Shown here piece by piece: positions 12,094 through 21,488 of a DNA stretch of 64,000 bases. How positions within the stretch are numbered: position 1 is the first letter of the stretch; the number at the start of each line of letters is the position of its first letter. The notes below the pieces were generated by a model. That model saw only the letters and a program-made list of their open reading frames with translations. It was not told the DNA's origin and did not search any database. Source of the stretch: Brucella cytisi (GTDB taxonomy: Bacteria; Pseudomonadota; Alphaproteobacteria; Rhizobiales; Rhizobiaceae); contig JAAVLQ010000002.1 of the NCBI GenBank assembly GCA_012103075.1, positions 1,290,001 through 1,354,000 of the forward strand, read 5' to 3'. The translations under genes and the position numbers were made by a program.

Positions 12094-13345
12094 TCTGACA
12101 GCCGTTCTATATCTGCACCGCAAAGCTTCAGTTTGCGGTCAAGCTGTTCATATCCACGATCCAGATGATAGATGCGATTAACGACAGTTTCTCCCTCGGC
12201 CACGAGCGCTGCAAGAACAAGTGACACGGACGCCCGCAAATCCGTTGCCATAACCTGTGCGCCATGCAGCGGGCGCCCGCCGCGTACCAGCGCAGTTGTC
12301 CCATGCAGTTTGATGTCGGCACCAAGCCGCATCAGTTCCGGCACATGCATGAACCGGCTTTCGAACACCGTTTCGCGAATGAGTGATGCTCCTTCGGCAC
12401 AAGCTGCCAGTGCCATGAATTGGGCCTGCAGATCGGTCGGAAAACCGGGATAGGGCTCTGTCGTCAGATCAGTTCCACGCAAGGAACCGCTACGTGAAAC
12501 AACCAATCCGCGATCACTTGGCCAAACGCTTACGCCCATCGTTTCAAGCACTTGCACAACAGACGCGAGATGTTCAAGACGGGCATGCGTGAGTTCGAGC
12601 GTGCCGCCTGTAATGGCGGCAGCAACAGCGTAAGTTCCGGCCTCGATTCGATCCGGTATGCCGTGGTGGCGTGCAGTCTGCCAAGATGTATCGCCCTGGA
12701 TCAGAATGCGATGCGTACCCGCTCCTTCAATCTGCGCCCCCATGCCCCGAGACATGCGGCGAGGTCGCCAATTTCCGGCTCACGAGCCGCATTCAATATT
12801 TCCGTTTCGCCACGAGCGGAAGTTGCCGCCATCATCGCCGTCGCCGTCGCACCAACGGAAGGCGCTGGCAAAACAATCCGGCTTCCGATCAGGCCGTTAT
12901 CAGTCGAAGCCACGATCCAGCCGCGATCAATGGAAACATCTGCGCCAAGTGTTGCGAGCGCTTTCAAGTGCATATCCACGGGACGCGCACCGATGGCACA
13001 CCCGCCCGGCAAGGAAACACGAACCTTGCCCAGTCTGGCCAACAAGGGTGCCAGCACCAGAACCGTCGCACGCATTCGCCTTACAGTGTCATAAGGAGTT
13101 TCTCCTCCGACAACATCTGTGGCGGTTATTGTCGTCGAGTGCGGCGCGCGGGAGATTCGTGCCCCATATGACTGCACGACATTGAGCATGTTTCCGACAT
13201 CACTCACCGCTGGGAGGTTGGTAAGTTCAACAGGGTGAGGGTTTAACAAGGAAGCCGCGATCTGAGGCAGCGCGGCGTTTTTCGCACCGGAGATATTGAC
13301 CGCTCCCTGCAATGGTCGTCCACCGACAATTCGCAATCGTTCCAT
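12090..13345 (-). CDS. murA: UDP-GlcNAc 1-carboxyvinyltransferase (MurA) paralogue in a scavenging operon (frameshifted)
   Basis: EPSP-synthase-fold enzyme that adds enolpyruvate to UDP-GlcNAc, the first committed step of peptidoglycan synthesis. It begins [14 protein letters not shown] and carries SGAKNAALP with the essential Lys (residue 22), [15 protein letters not shown] with the catalytic, fosfomycin-reactive Cys (about residue 116), [11 protein letters not shown] and [10 protein letters not shown]. The frame breaks near 12745; one extra A gives [18 protein letters not shown] and a full length near 420 residues. It is the first gene of the minus-strand operon, which otherwise degrades murein sugars. 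A second, housekeeping murA elsewhere in the genome is likely but cannot be seen here. Confidence 0.92.
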
Positions 13346-13404
13346 GTCTCTCCACCATGTCCTCTCTTGCGGATTGTTAGCTCATTCCGTAAATTTTAAA
13401 AAGA

Positions 13405-13423
13405 TTGGAATTTTATATTCCAA
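13405..13423. promoter_or_regulatory. palindrome TTGGAAT-N5-ATTCCAA, candidate RpiR/MurR operator
   Basis: Perfect 7-bp inverted repeat with a 5-base spacer (TTTAT) in the gap between the divergent murA and RpiR-type genes. It lies 18 bp before the regulator start and 60 bp from the murA start. The core is the same GGAAT-N5-ATTCC as in the palindrome before murQ. RpiR-family regulators bind such symmetric sites, so it is the best candidate for the operon's operator. An extra half site ATTCC is at 13384-13388. Confidence 0.6.
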
Positions 13424-13441
13424 ATCAATTTCGGTTATCCT

Positions 13442-14345
13442 ATGAGGCAAGGCAACCGAATATCGAGCCCTCCGGCGCCGGAATGGGGAATAATCGCGCA
13501 TGTCGATCCTGCAAAGATCAACGCCAAACTGAACGAATTGACTGTTGCAGACCGAAAGATCGGCCAGTTCATCGTCGATCATCCAGAACAGGTACTGAAG
13601 CTTTCCTCTTCCGCGCTCGCGGTCGCAACCGGTCGGAGTCAATCCAGCGTCGTCAAGTTCAGTCAGAAGTTCGGGTTTGACGGCTATCAGGAACTTAAAC
13701 TCGCCGTCAGCGAGGCGCGCGCCAAGGAATGGCAGGTTCCGGCAGGCATGGTCCATGGCAGCATTGAGACCGGGGACAGCTATATCACGGTTCTGCAGAA
13801 GCTTATCGGCAGTAAACTGCAATCCATGCAGCAGACGATTTCCGTCAACAATGAAAAGGTATCGACGGCGCTTTGCAAGCCCTGATCAGCGCCCGGCGTA
13901 TCCACCTCGCCGGCGTCGGCGCATCGTCACTCGTCGCACGCGATTTTTCTTACAAGCTGATGAAGCTCGGTCGCAATGTGATGCACGACAGCGATAGTCA
14001 CATCCAGATGGCCAATGTTTCCACATTGCACGAAGGCGATGTTCTGTTTGCTCTTTCCTATTCCGGAACGAGCATTGAAACCCTTCGCATTGCTGAACAG
14101 GCTAAAAATGGGGAGCGACTGTGATTGCCGTCACAGGACTCAACGAGAACCCGCTCAATAAGATCGCCGACATTCGTCTGTACACAGTCGCAGACGAAGA
14201 ACGCGTTCGCTCATCATCGATCACCGCACGCGATGCACAACTGGTTCTGACGGACTTGCTTTTTATCCTGCTATTTCAGCGACAACAGGATGCCAATGAT
14301 TATGTACATAAAAGCGAAGCCGCAGTGTCTTCGCTGAAAATATAA
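13442..14345 (+). CDS. RpiR/MurR-family transcriptional regulator (frameshifted)
   Basis: Sugar-phosphate-responsive regulator with an N-terminal helix-turn-helix (LTVADRKIGQFIVDHPE, SSALAVATGRSQSSVVKFSQKFGFDGYQELK) and a C-terminal SIS domain (RIHLAGVGASSLVARDF, ALSYSGTSIETL, IAVTGLNENPLNKIAD, RDAQLVLTDLLFIL). Lost bases near 13870 and 14118 divide it into three frames; joined, it is about 300 residues. It is divergent from the murein-sugar operon, which is the usual position for a local repressor. By analogy with E. coli MurR its effector may be MurNAc-6-phosphate; that is inference. Confidence 0.9.
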
Positions 14346-14354
14346 GCGGTTGGA

Positions 14355-14549
14355 TCAATCAATAATAGCTGCGGCGGCGGGGCTCGCAAGAGCGGCAACG
14401 AATGCCACTGCGACAGCGCCGACCTTGGTGAAAAGATTGAACATGTCGCCGGGCGTTTCACGGTTGGACATGTTGAGATAGACCAGCGCAGCGACGATGA
14501 TGACAATCGAAAAACCGAAAGCGGAAACCCACTGCCATATCTCGGACAT
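14355..14549 (-). CDS. small membrane protein, unknown function
   Basis: An intact 64-residue protein. It has one strong hydrophobic segment (FGFSIVIIVAALVYLNM) near residues 11-27, then a short polar loop with NRETPGDMFNLF and a second Ala/Val-rich segment (VGAVAVAFVAALASPAAAAI). It may span the membrane twice. I do not recognise the family. It is convergent with the RpiR-type gene, 9 bp apart, and its upstream gap separates it from the M24 peptidase gene. Confidence 0.6.
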   Translation of the reverse strand: MSEIWQWVSAFGFSIVIIVAALVYLNMSNRETPGDMFNLFTKVGAVAVAFVAALASPAAAAIID

Positions 14550-14924
14550 GAAACCTCACAAACGCTGAACTCATTTTGAAACTGCGCGAATTATATCAAA
14601 ACATTATTACTACAGTGTGATGTCACTTAATGTTTCACATTCAAGCCTGCAATGTACCATAGGACGTTTGGTCCGGTAATCATCAATTTGTGAGCGCTTG
14701 CCTCTCTCATGCAGTTGCAGGAATGGTTTCGCATCTGTCGCAATAAATGCTGAAAAACGAACTCCACATCGTGTTACGCCGATTGACCTTATAGTCCTGC
14801 ACTTTTTTGAACACAAGAGCAGAGAGATTACTTTCAGACAGCGCAAGCCGTGATATATCTGGCGACAAGTGAGCCGCTTTCAGACACAGGCTTGCGCACA
14901 AACAAAATCACAAAGGTATGCATT
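14550..14924. other. divergent intergenic gap, no gene seen
   Basis: About 375 bases between the starts of the small membrane protein and the M24 peptidase. Coding-frame conservation cannot be argued for any short frame here. It presumably holds both promoters. AT-rich stretches around 14580-14640 are compatible with one, but I see no recognisable operator. Confidence 0.45.
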
Positions 14925-16068
14925 ATGACTTTACCGTCATCTCCTCCGCGGGTCGAACAGGAAGAGCGCTTGGAACGACTGGCATTGTTGCAAGGCAAGT
15001 TGAGAGAGCGCGCGGATTGGCGGCCTTCTGCTCGGACCAACGGCAAGTTTGCGTTATTATACCGGGCTTGTCTGGCACATCAGCGAACGTTTTCTGGGTG
15101 CCCTCGTCACACCGTCGGAAGTCATTTATATCGTTCCCGGCTTTGAACAGAGCCGCGTAGAAAGCCTGCCGCATCTGCCGGGAGAAATCCGTGTTTGGCA
15201 GGAGGAAGAAAGTAGCGCAGCGCTGATAGCATCACTCATTCCGGCAAGCGTGACACTTGCCGTGGACGATGCCGTGCCGCTGTTCGTCTATAATGCGCTT
15301 AAACAGGAAATCTCGCCGGAGCGCTTGCTTGACGGCGGCGAACTGATCCGTGAACAGCGCATCTGCAAGTCAACCAATGAAATCGCTATTATTCAGTACG
15401 CGATGGATCTGACGCTTGAAGTTCATCGCCGAGCGCACGCGCTGATCAAGCCCGGTATTGCCGCAAGCGAAGTGGTGCGCTTTATCGATGAACAGCACCG
15501 TGCCCTCGGCGCCGCAGGCGGGTCGACATTCTGCATCGTCTCGTTCGGAACGGCGACTTCGTTGCCACATGGCGCAGATGGCGAACAGTTCTATCAGCCC
15601 GGTGACGTTATCCTTGTGGATACCGGGTGCCGGATTGATGGCTATCACTCCGATCTCACGCGCACCTACATGCTGGACGATCCAAGCGCAGAGTTTTCGC
15701 GCATATGGGCAATTGAACGCGAAGCGCAGCAAGCCATTTTTGACGCAGCAAAGCTTGGTGCGGCTTGTTCAACCCTTGACGATGCAGCACGCACTACGCT
15801 CGTGAAGTATGAATTGGGACCGGATTATGCGCTACCCGGCCTTCCGCATCGAGCCGGTCACGGCCTTGGTCTGGAAATTCACGAGGCTCCATACATCGTT
15901 CGCGGGAATTCACTCCCACTTGCTAAAGGCATGTGCTTCTCCAACGAGCCGATGATCGTGGTCCCGGACCAGTTCGGTATTCGTCTGGAAGATCATATCC
16001 ATATGACGGCAACCGGACCGAAATGGTTTACCCAGCCAGCGAAAGGCCCAACCGAACCTTTCGCATAA
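14925..16068 (+). CDS. M24 family Xaa-Pro peptidase (frameshifted)
   Basis: Metallopeptidase of the pita-bread fold, probably an Xaa-Pro aminopeptidase or dipeptidase. The five metal ligands of the family can be placed: Asp in ILVDTGCRIDG and HSDLTRTY, His in HRAGHGLGLEIHE, Glu in FSNEPMIVV and Glu in IRLEDHI. The N-terminal half contains LRYYTGLVWHISERFLGAL. The first 30 codons read in another frame; an indel near 15012 in a GC-repeat restores RIGGLLLGPTASLRYYTG. It is convergent with ubiX, 14 bp apart. No operon partner is visible. Cleavage of proline-containing dipeptides would fit the other scavenging genes in the window. Confidence 0.9.
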
Positions 16069-16082
16069 TGCCATCACTGCTG

Positions 16083-16661
16083 CTATCGATTGCCGGGCAT
16101 TCCCGCCCAGCTCTCCGATTGCTTCTCGCCAATACCGATCAGATCAATGGCTCGCGCCGCGATCTGATCAGCCACATCCTCTACCGATTGGGGTTTGAAG
16201 TAAAAGGCCGGAACCGGCGGCATCACAATCGCGCCCATTTCTGTCACCGTGCACATATTCCGCAGGTGAACCAGATGTAGCGGCGTTTCCCGCGCGATCA
16301 GGACCAGCTTGCGCCGCTCCTTCAAATGAACGTCCGCAGCGCGGGTTAACAGACTGTCGCTGTACCCCGTTGCGATCGCCGCGAGCGTCCGCATGGAGCA
16401 CGGCGCAACGATCATACCGGCCGTTGCGACTGATCCGCTCGCAATCAGTGCACCTATATCGCTGACGGAATAACTTCTGTGCGCCAGCCTGTGCAGAAGC
16501 GCATAGCCGTCTGGACCCAACTCGTGGCGCAATGTGTGTCGCGCTGCGTCCGATACGACCAAATGGGGCTCGACATCGCTTAAAGCAGAAAGCTGTTCCA
16601 GCAGTTTGAGCGGGATGAGAGCGCCCGATGCGCCGGAAATGCCAACAACAACCCGTTTCAT
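16083..16661 (-). CDS. ubiX: flavin prenyltransferase UbiX
   Basis: Makes the prenylated FMN cofactor required by UbiD. It is an intact 192-residue flavoprotein fold with the N-terminal GISGASGALIPLKLL phosphate-binding loop, ASGSVATAGMIVAPCSMRTLAAIATG and the C-terminal LIARETPLHLVHLRNM and PPVPAFYFKP segments that form the active site. It overlaps the end of ubiD by ATGA, so the two are translationally coupled, as expected for enzyme and cofactor maker. The pair is divergent from ubiTUV. Confidence 0.95.
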   Translation of the reverse strand: MKRVVVGISGASGALIPLKLLEQLSALSDVEPHLVVSDAARHTLRHELGPDGYALLHRLAHRSYSVSDIGALIASGSVATAGMIVAPCSMRTLAAIATGYSDSLLTRAADVHLKERRKLVLIARETPLHLVHLRNMCTVTEMGAIVMPPVPAFYFKPQSVEDVADQIAARAIDLIGIGEKQSESWAGMPGNR

Positions 16662-18170
16662 CGCATGCTTTCCTTAATCAACCCAAGCTCGCCCCACATT
16701 GCATCCACGCGGGCGATTACATCGTCGCTCATCTTCAGCACCGCACCCCATTCCCGGTCAGTTTCCGCACTGATTTTGTTGGTCGCATCAAGTCCGAGCT
16801 TCCCGCCCAGACCTGAGCGCGGCGACGCGAAATCGAGATAGTCCACTGGTGTGTCGGTAAGCGTGATGACATCGCGACTGGCATCGAAGCGTGTGGCAAG
16901 TGCCCACATGACGTCATCCCAGTTGCGGACATTTATGTCGGGATCGACGGCGATTATGAGCTTCGTGTAACTGAACTGTGGCAGCATCGACCAAAGCCCC
17001 ATCATCACCCGCCGCGCCTGACCGGGATAGCGCTTGTCAATCGAAACGACTATTGCCCGATAGGAACACGCCGCTGGAGGCAACCACAGATCGGCGATTT
17101 CCGGGAATTGCTTTCGTACAATTGGCACGAACAGCTCGTTCATCACTTCGCCAAGTCTTGAGGGCTCGTCCGGCGGGCGACCGGTATAGGTCGAAAGATA
17201 GACCGGGTTTTCCCGCATGGTTATCGCTGTCACCTGCATGACCGGAAATTCCTCGACACTATTGTAATAGCCCGTGTGATCACCATAAGGCCCCTCTGGC
17301 GCTATCACTGATGTGGAAACTCGCCCTTCCAGAATGATTTCAGCGTTAGCGGGCACGGAGAGCGGCACAGTGTGCGCATCAACGACGGAAGGCCTTCGTC
17401 CAGCAAGCAGGCCCGAGAAGCCCAGTTCGCTCATCCCTTCAGGCAAGGGCATAACGGCTGCAAGGATCGTCGCCGGATCGGCCCCGATAGCAACGGCAAC
17501 AGGCATATCCTCGCCTCGCTTTTGCCACATGCGGTGATGACGCGCACCGCCGCGATGGGCGAGCCAGCGCATGATCAACTTATCCCGGCCAAGCTTCTGC
17601 ATCCGGTAAATTCCGACATTTACGTCGGATGGATCGTCTGGCGCCCGCGTGATAACCAGCGGCGGGTAACAAGCGGCGCAGGCTCTCCCGGCCAACACCA
17701 CTGGATCGGCAGTAGATCGAGGTTGATTGCTTCGCCTTCGAGTATCGTCGCCTGCACCGATGCGCGTCGGAGCTGCCGAGGACGCATATCCAATGCTGCC
17801 TTTGCCAAAGGCAGCTTGCTCCATATTTCCCCTGCTGAACGGGGCGGCTTTGGTGCACGCAGTTCCGCAAGCATCTCCGCAAGATCGGGAATTTCCTCGA
17901 CGGCACGACCAAGTCCCAATGCAATACGTCGCGCGGAACCAAAAAGATTGGCCACGAGTGGAATTGAATGTTGATGACCGTCTGCATCGACCGGTTGTTC
18001 GAAGAGTAATGCCGGACCATCCACTTCGAGCACACGCTTGTGGATTTCTGTTATTTCTGGACGAGCGAAACCGAACGTTTGATCCGAATGAGATCGTTGC
18101 GCCGTTCAAGCTCCGACAAAAAGCTTTGCAGGCAGTCGTAATGTGACGGAAGAGAGCGAGCCGTTTTCAT
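16658..18170 (-). CDS. ubiD: UbiD-family 3-polyprenyl-4-hydroxybenzoate decarboxylase (frameshifted)
   Basis: Prenyl-FMN-dependent decarboxylase of ubiquinone synthesis. Recognised by MLEVDGPALLFEQ, PIQWCWPGE, NVGIYRMQKLGRDKLIMRWL with the Mg and cofactor contacts, APEGPYGDHTGYY (the catalytic E-type loop), YRAIVVSIDKRYPGQA and DVITLTDTPVDYLDFASP. Lost bases near 18055 and 17663 split it. The start at 18170 (MKTARSLPSHYD) is supported by the conserved FLSELERRNDLIRIK that follows. Joined length is about 504 residues, normal for UbiD. The start lies 37 bp from a perfect FNR-type box shared with divergent ubiT. Confidence 0.93.
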
Positions 18171-18206
18171 GCCCTTAGTTTTGAATATCGAATTCCTTCG
18201 CCGTCT

Positions 18207-18220
18207 TTGATCTGAATCAA
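18207..18220. promoter_or_regulatory. FNR/anaerobox, TTGAT-CTGA-ATCAA
   Basis: A perfect match to the FNR-family consensus TTGAT-N4-ATCAA, extended by one more pair (T...A) on each side. It is the only such match I noticed between the divergent ubiD and ubiT genes, 37 bp from the ubiD start and 63 bp before the ubiT start. It predicts oxygen- or NO-controlled transcription of one or both operons. Confidence 0.75.
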
Positions 18221-18283
18221 ACTGTCATTGTATTGAATCGCCTAGTTCTGAACTCACCTTGTAAAGCTCACCGGAGCTGAGTG

Positions 18284-18792
18284 ATGATGAAGATACCTCC
18301 GGCTGTGGCTGTTCCAGCCCGGCTTGTTCCGCCTTTTCTGATCGCCCCTTTTGTCTCGCGCATTTTCTTTCAAGTAATGCGCGCGCATCCGGGCCTCTTC
18401 GAGCGTCTCGGAGACTATGCGACGAAGCGGTTCCGTTTTCGCCCGTCCGACATACCATTCGCTTTTGTGATCGAGCCGGATAAGCCGCGCATCACAATCG
18501 TGCGCGGCGACGAAGCGACGGAGGTCGACGCAGGCATCGAAGGACCACTGGTTATGCTGCTAGCGCTTCTCGAAGGTAAGCTTGATGGAGATGCGCTGTT
18601 CTTCTCGGGGATGTTACCGTGACGGGCGACATGGAGGCCATGCTAGCGCTTCGCAATGCGCTGGATGACTGCAATATAGACCTTCCATCCGACCTCGGCA
18701 CAAGTGCAGGACCATTTGCCCCGATGGTCCGCGGCATCGCGAATTACGTACGCAGCAAGGCCCTCGGCAAGGAAGCTACCGGATGGAACTGA
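18284..18792 (+). CDS. ubiT: SCP2-domain accessory factor UbiT (frameshifted)
   Basis: Lipid-binding accessory protein of the oxygen-independent ubiquinone pathway; in E. coli it is needed together with UbiU and UbiV. It has the typical UbiT N-terminus with a short hydrophobic segment (LVPPFLIAPFVSRIFFQ), then an SCP2-type domain ending FFSGDVTVTGDMEAMLALRNALDD. One lost C near 18608 causes a premature stop after SGM. The joined protein is about 170 residues. Its stop overlaps the ubiU start by 10 bases. Start chosen at the ATG (18284) after a GGAG; a GTG 3 bp earlier is also possible. Confidence 0.9.
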
Positions 18793-19760
18793 TTTGCCCT
18801 GCAGGAACGCCATCGGCCTTGCGTGAAGCAGTGGGTGCTGGAGCGGATGCGGTCTATTGCGGCTTTCGCGACGAAACGAATGCACGCAACTTTCCCGGCC
18901 TTAACTTCAACCGTGACGAACTACGCGACGCAATCCAGTTCGCCCATGCTCGTAAAACGCAAGTTTTCGTTGCCATCAATACGTTCATGCGCGCAGGCGA
19001 TGAGCACATTTGGTATCAAGCTGTAGACGATGCGTCCTCCCTTGGCGCAGATGCAGTCATCCTCGCCGATTTCGGGCTCATGGCCTATACTGCCGAGAAG
19101 CATCCAACACAGCGGCTCCACGTATCCGTACAGGCCTCAGCTTCCAACGCAGACGCGATTCAGTTTCTCGTCGATGCATTCAAGGCTAAGCGTGTCGTGT
19201 TACCACGCGTTCTGACCATTGCCGATATTGCGAAACTCGGCCGCAAGATCGGCTGCGAAATGGAAGTATTCGTGTTCGGTGGACTATGCGTGATGGCAGA
19301 AGGACGATGCTCTCTGTCGTCCTACGCCACCGGCAGATCGCCCAACATGAACGGTGTTTGCTCACCGGCCAGCCACGTCCGCTACCGGCAAGACGGAGAG
19401 GAACTCGTCTCCGAGCTCGGTGATTACACGATCAACCGTTTTCCTTTGGGCGAACCCACCGGCTATCCAACACTCTGCAAAGGCCGCTTCAATATCGCAG
19501 ACGATCAAGGATATGCATTTGAAGATCCGGTTTCGCTCGATGTCATGAATCATATCGACGAGTTGCGAGCGGCGGGCGTCTCGGCGCTCAAGATTGAAGG
19601 GCGCCAGCGTGGCAGGGCTTATGTTGGTGAAGTCGTCGCCACACTTCGTCAGACACTCGCAGCAAGTCCCGAACGTCGCGCCGCCATTCTGTCCCGCCTC
19701 CGTCTGCTGAGCGAAGGCCAGCAAACGACTTCGGGCGCTTACGACAAACGCTGGAGATAG
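18783..19760 (+). CDS. ubiU: ubiquinone anaerobic biosynthesis protein UbiU (U32 family, 4Fe-4S)
   Basis: An intact 325-residue U32 'peptidase'-family protein. The four cysteines that bind the [4Fe-4S] cluster are present at residues 169, 176, 193 and 232 (GGLCV, GRCSL, GVCSP, TLCKG), the same numbering as in E. coli UbiU. With UbiV it forms the complex that hydroxylates the quinone ring using prephenate instead of oxygen (established for E. coli). It overlaps ubiT and is followed by ubiV after 2 bp, so the three form one operon. Confidence 0.96.
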   Translation: MELICPAGTPSALREAVGAGADAVYCGFRDETNARNFPGLNFNRDELRDAIQFAHARKTQVFVAINTFMRAGDEHIWYQAVDDASSLGADAVILADFGLMAYTAEKHPTQRLHVSVQASASNADAIQFLVDAFKAKRVVLPRVLTIADIAKLGRKIGCEMEVFVFGGLCVMAEGRCSLSSYATGRSPNMNGVCSPASHVRYRQDGEELVSELGDYTINRFPLGEPTGYPTLCKGRFNIADDQGYAFEDPVSLDVMNHIDELRAAGVSALKIEGRQRGRAYVGEVVATLRQTLAASPERRAAILSRLRLLSEGQQTTSGAYDKRWR

Positions 19761-19762
19761 AT

Positions 19763-20683
19763 ATGTCAGCACCCAGCCTCAGCCTTGGTCCCGTTCTCTT
19801 CCTGTGGGACGGCCCAAAATGGCGGGATTTTTATTTTCGTATCGCCGATGAAGCCCCGATCGATCGCGTCACCGTCGGTGAAATCGTCTGCTCCAAACGG
19901 TTCCATTTCCTGACACCTTATATGGATGCTGTGATCGAGCGGCTGCAACGCGCAGGAAAAACGGTGAACGTCGGTTCGCTGGCGCTTGTCATGCTTGAAC
20001 GGGAAGCAAAACAGGTCCGTCAAACAATCAAGGAGGCGACACTGCCAGTCGAGGCAAACGATCTGTCGGCGCTGGGGCTGTTGTCCGGTGTGCCGCATAT
20101 AGTCGGTCCACTGGTCAATGTTTATAATGCTGCGACTGCCAAGGTTCTTGCGGCCCGTGGTGCACAGTCTATCTGCCTGCCGCCAGAGTTACCAATCAGA
20201 TCAATCCGGGAGATCGTCAAAGCCGCGCCTGAGATTGCGTTTGAAGTATTCACGTTCGGACGAGTGCCGCTCGCCATTTCAGCTCGTTGTGCGCATGCGC
20301 GATCCAAGGGCCACATAAAGGACAACTGCCAATTTGTTTGCGGTGAAGAGCCAGACGGACTGCCAGTCAAAACCCCGGATAGCCAACCATTTCTGGCACT
20401 GAACGGTGTGCAGACGCTCTCTCATACCTGTCAGTCACTGATTGAGGACCTTCCTGAGCTGCAAGAAGCAGGGATCAGGCGTTTTAGACTGTCACCGCAA
20501 GACTGCGATATGGTGGAAGTAGCCCGTATCCATGACGAGGTGCTAAACCGATCTATCAGCCCTGACGACGGCATTGCGCGCTTGAGAACTGTCTATCCGG
20601 GCGTCCCGCTCTCCAACGGGTTCTTGCATGGGAACATCGGGGCTGCATGGATCAGCGGTCAACGTTCAACAGCGGCAAGCTAG
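19763..20683 (+). CDS. ubiV: ubiquinone anaerobic biosynthesis protein UbiV (U32 family, 4Fe-4S)
   Basis: Intact 306-residue partner of UbiU. The cluster ligands are Cys43 (GEIVCSKR), Cys176 (ARCAHAR), Cys189 and Cys193 (DNCQFVC). Together with UbiU it supports ring hydroxylation without oxygen. It is the last gene of the ubiTUV operon and is convergent with the Crp/Fnr gene, 33 bp apart. Confidence 0.96.
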   Translation: MSAPSLSLGPVLFLWDGPKWRDFYFRIADEAPIDRVTVGEIVCSKRFHFLTPYMDAVIERLQRAGKTVNVGSLALVMLEREAKQVRQTIKEATLPVEANDLSALGLLSGVPHIVGPLVNVYNAATAKVLAARGAQSICLPPELPIRSIREIVKAAPEIAFEVFTFGRVPLAISARCAHARSKGHIKDNCQFVCGEEPDGLPVKTPDSQPFLALNGVQTLSHTCQSLIEDLPELQEAGIRRFRLSPQDCDMVEVARIHDEVLNRSISPDDGIARLRTVYPGVPLSNGFLHGNIGAAWISGQRSTAAS

Positions 20684-20716
20684 ACACAGGAAGCTCTTAA
20701 TTCCGTCGAAAAAATC

Positions 20717-21416
20717 CTAGTCCTCACCTTCGGCGATCAATTTCAGATGCCGGAGGTCGCGAACGAGCAACGATTGTCTGCCACCTTCCACCCAGCCGTT
20801 AGTCTGCCACTGGCTGATAATACGCGAAACCGTGTGCAAAGTTGTTCCGGTCAATTCAGCGATATCTTGTCGCGAAACCGGAAAATCGATTCGCACACCG
20901 CCACTTTCTTTACCCCAGCTTCACGAACAAGTCTCAGCACTGCATGTGCCACACGTGGTTCGACTTCTTGGGTTGATATCTCTCTGATGCGATTGTGCGC
21001 GGCATCCAGCCTGCGCGCCCGATCATCTGCATCGTATTGACAGCGAGTGCGGGGCTGCGCGCCATGAAATCAGTCATCATTTCCATCGGCCGGGCAAGGA
21101 CGGAACTATCGACCGCAGCCAGAGGCGTACCGGGATAGTCTTTGCGCCCCAACGCTACCGCGAAGCCGAAAAGTTCTCCGGGATTGACAACCCGCACAAT
21201 AATCTGCTGCCCAGCGGCGGTAACTTGCATAACTTTCAACCGTCCATGCAACAACACAAAAAAAGTGGCTTGCATCGTCACCTTGATTGAAGACGGCGGC
21301 TCCTTTCGGAACAGCGCGCCGAGTAGCCAGACCAAGAAACTGATCTAAACCCGCATCATCCATGCCGGCAAAGACCGACAGGGAGCGGATCTGTGTTTTA
21401 TCAAGGGGGTAGCCAT
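20717..21416 (-). CDS. Crp/Fnr-family regulator, NnrR/Dnr-like (frameshifted)
   Basis: Cyclic-nucleotide-binding-fold regulator with a C-terminal winged helix. The sensor part has FVLLHGRLKVMQVTAAGQQI and NPGELFGFAVALG; the DNA-reading helix is TGTTLHTVSRIISQWQ, which carries the SR pair of FNR-type proteins that read TTGAT sites. The N-terminal part has no Cys cluster, so it is not an oxygen-sensing FNR with an iron-sulfur cluster; the NO-responsive NnrR/Dnr group or a redox-independent member fits better. Frame breaks near 21404 (C run), 21258 (T run), 21015 and 20890. Joined length is about 230 residues. Placed just after ubiTUV, it may act on the box at 18207; that is inference. Confidence 0.82.
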
Positions 21417-21488
21417 CACATCCTCATTGCCAGACCGTCGTCTGGCAAAAACTTGGCGTCAATATCAGCGGGTTCGCTGGCATCGTTA

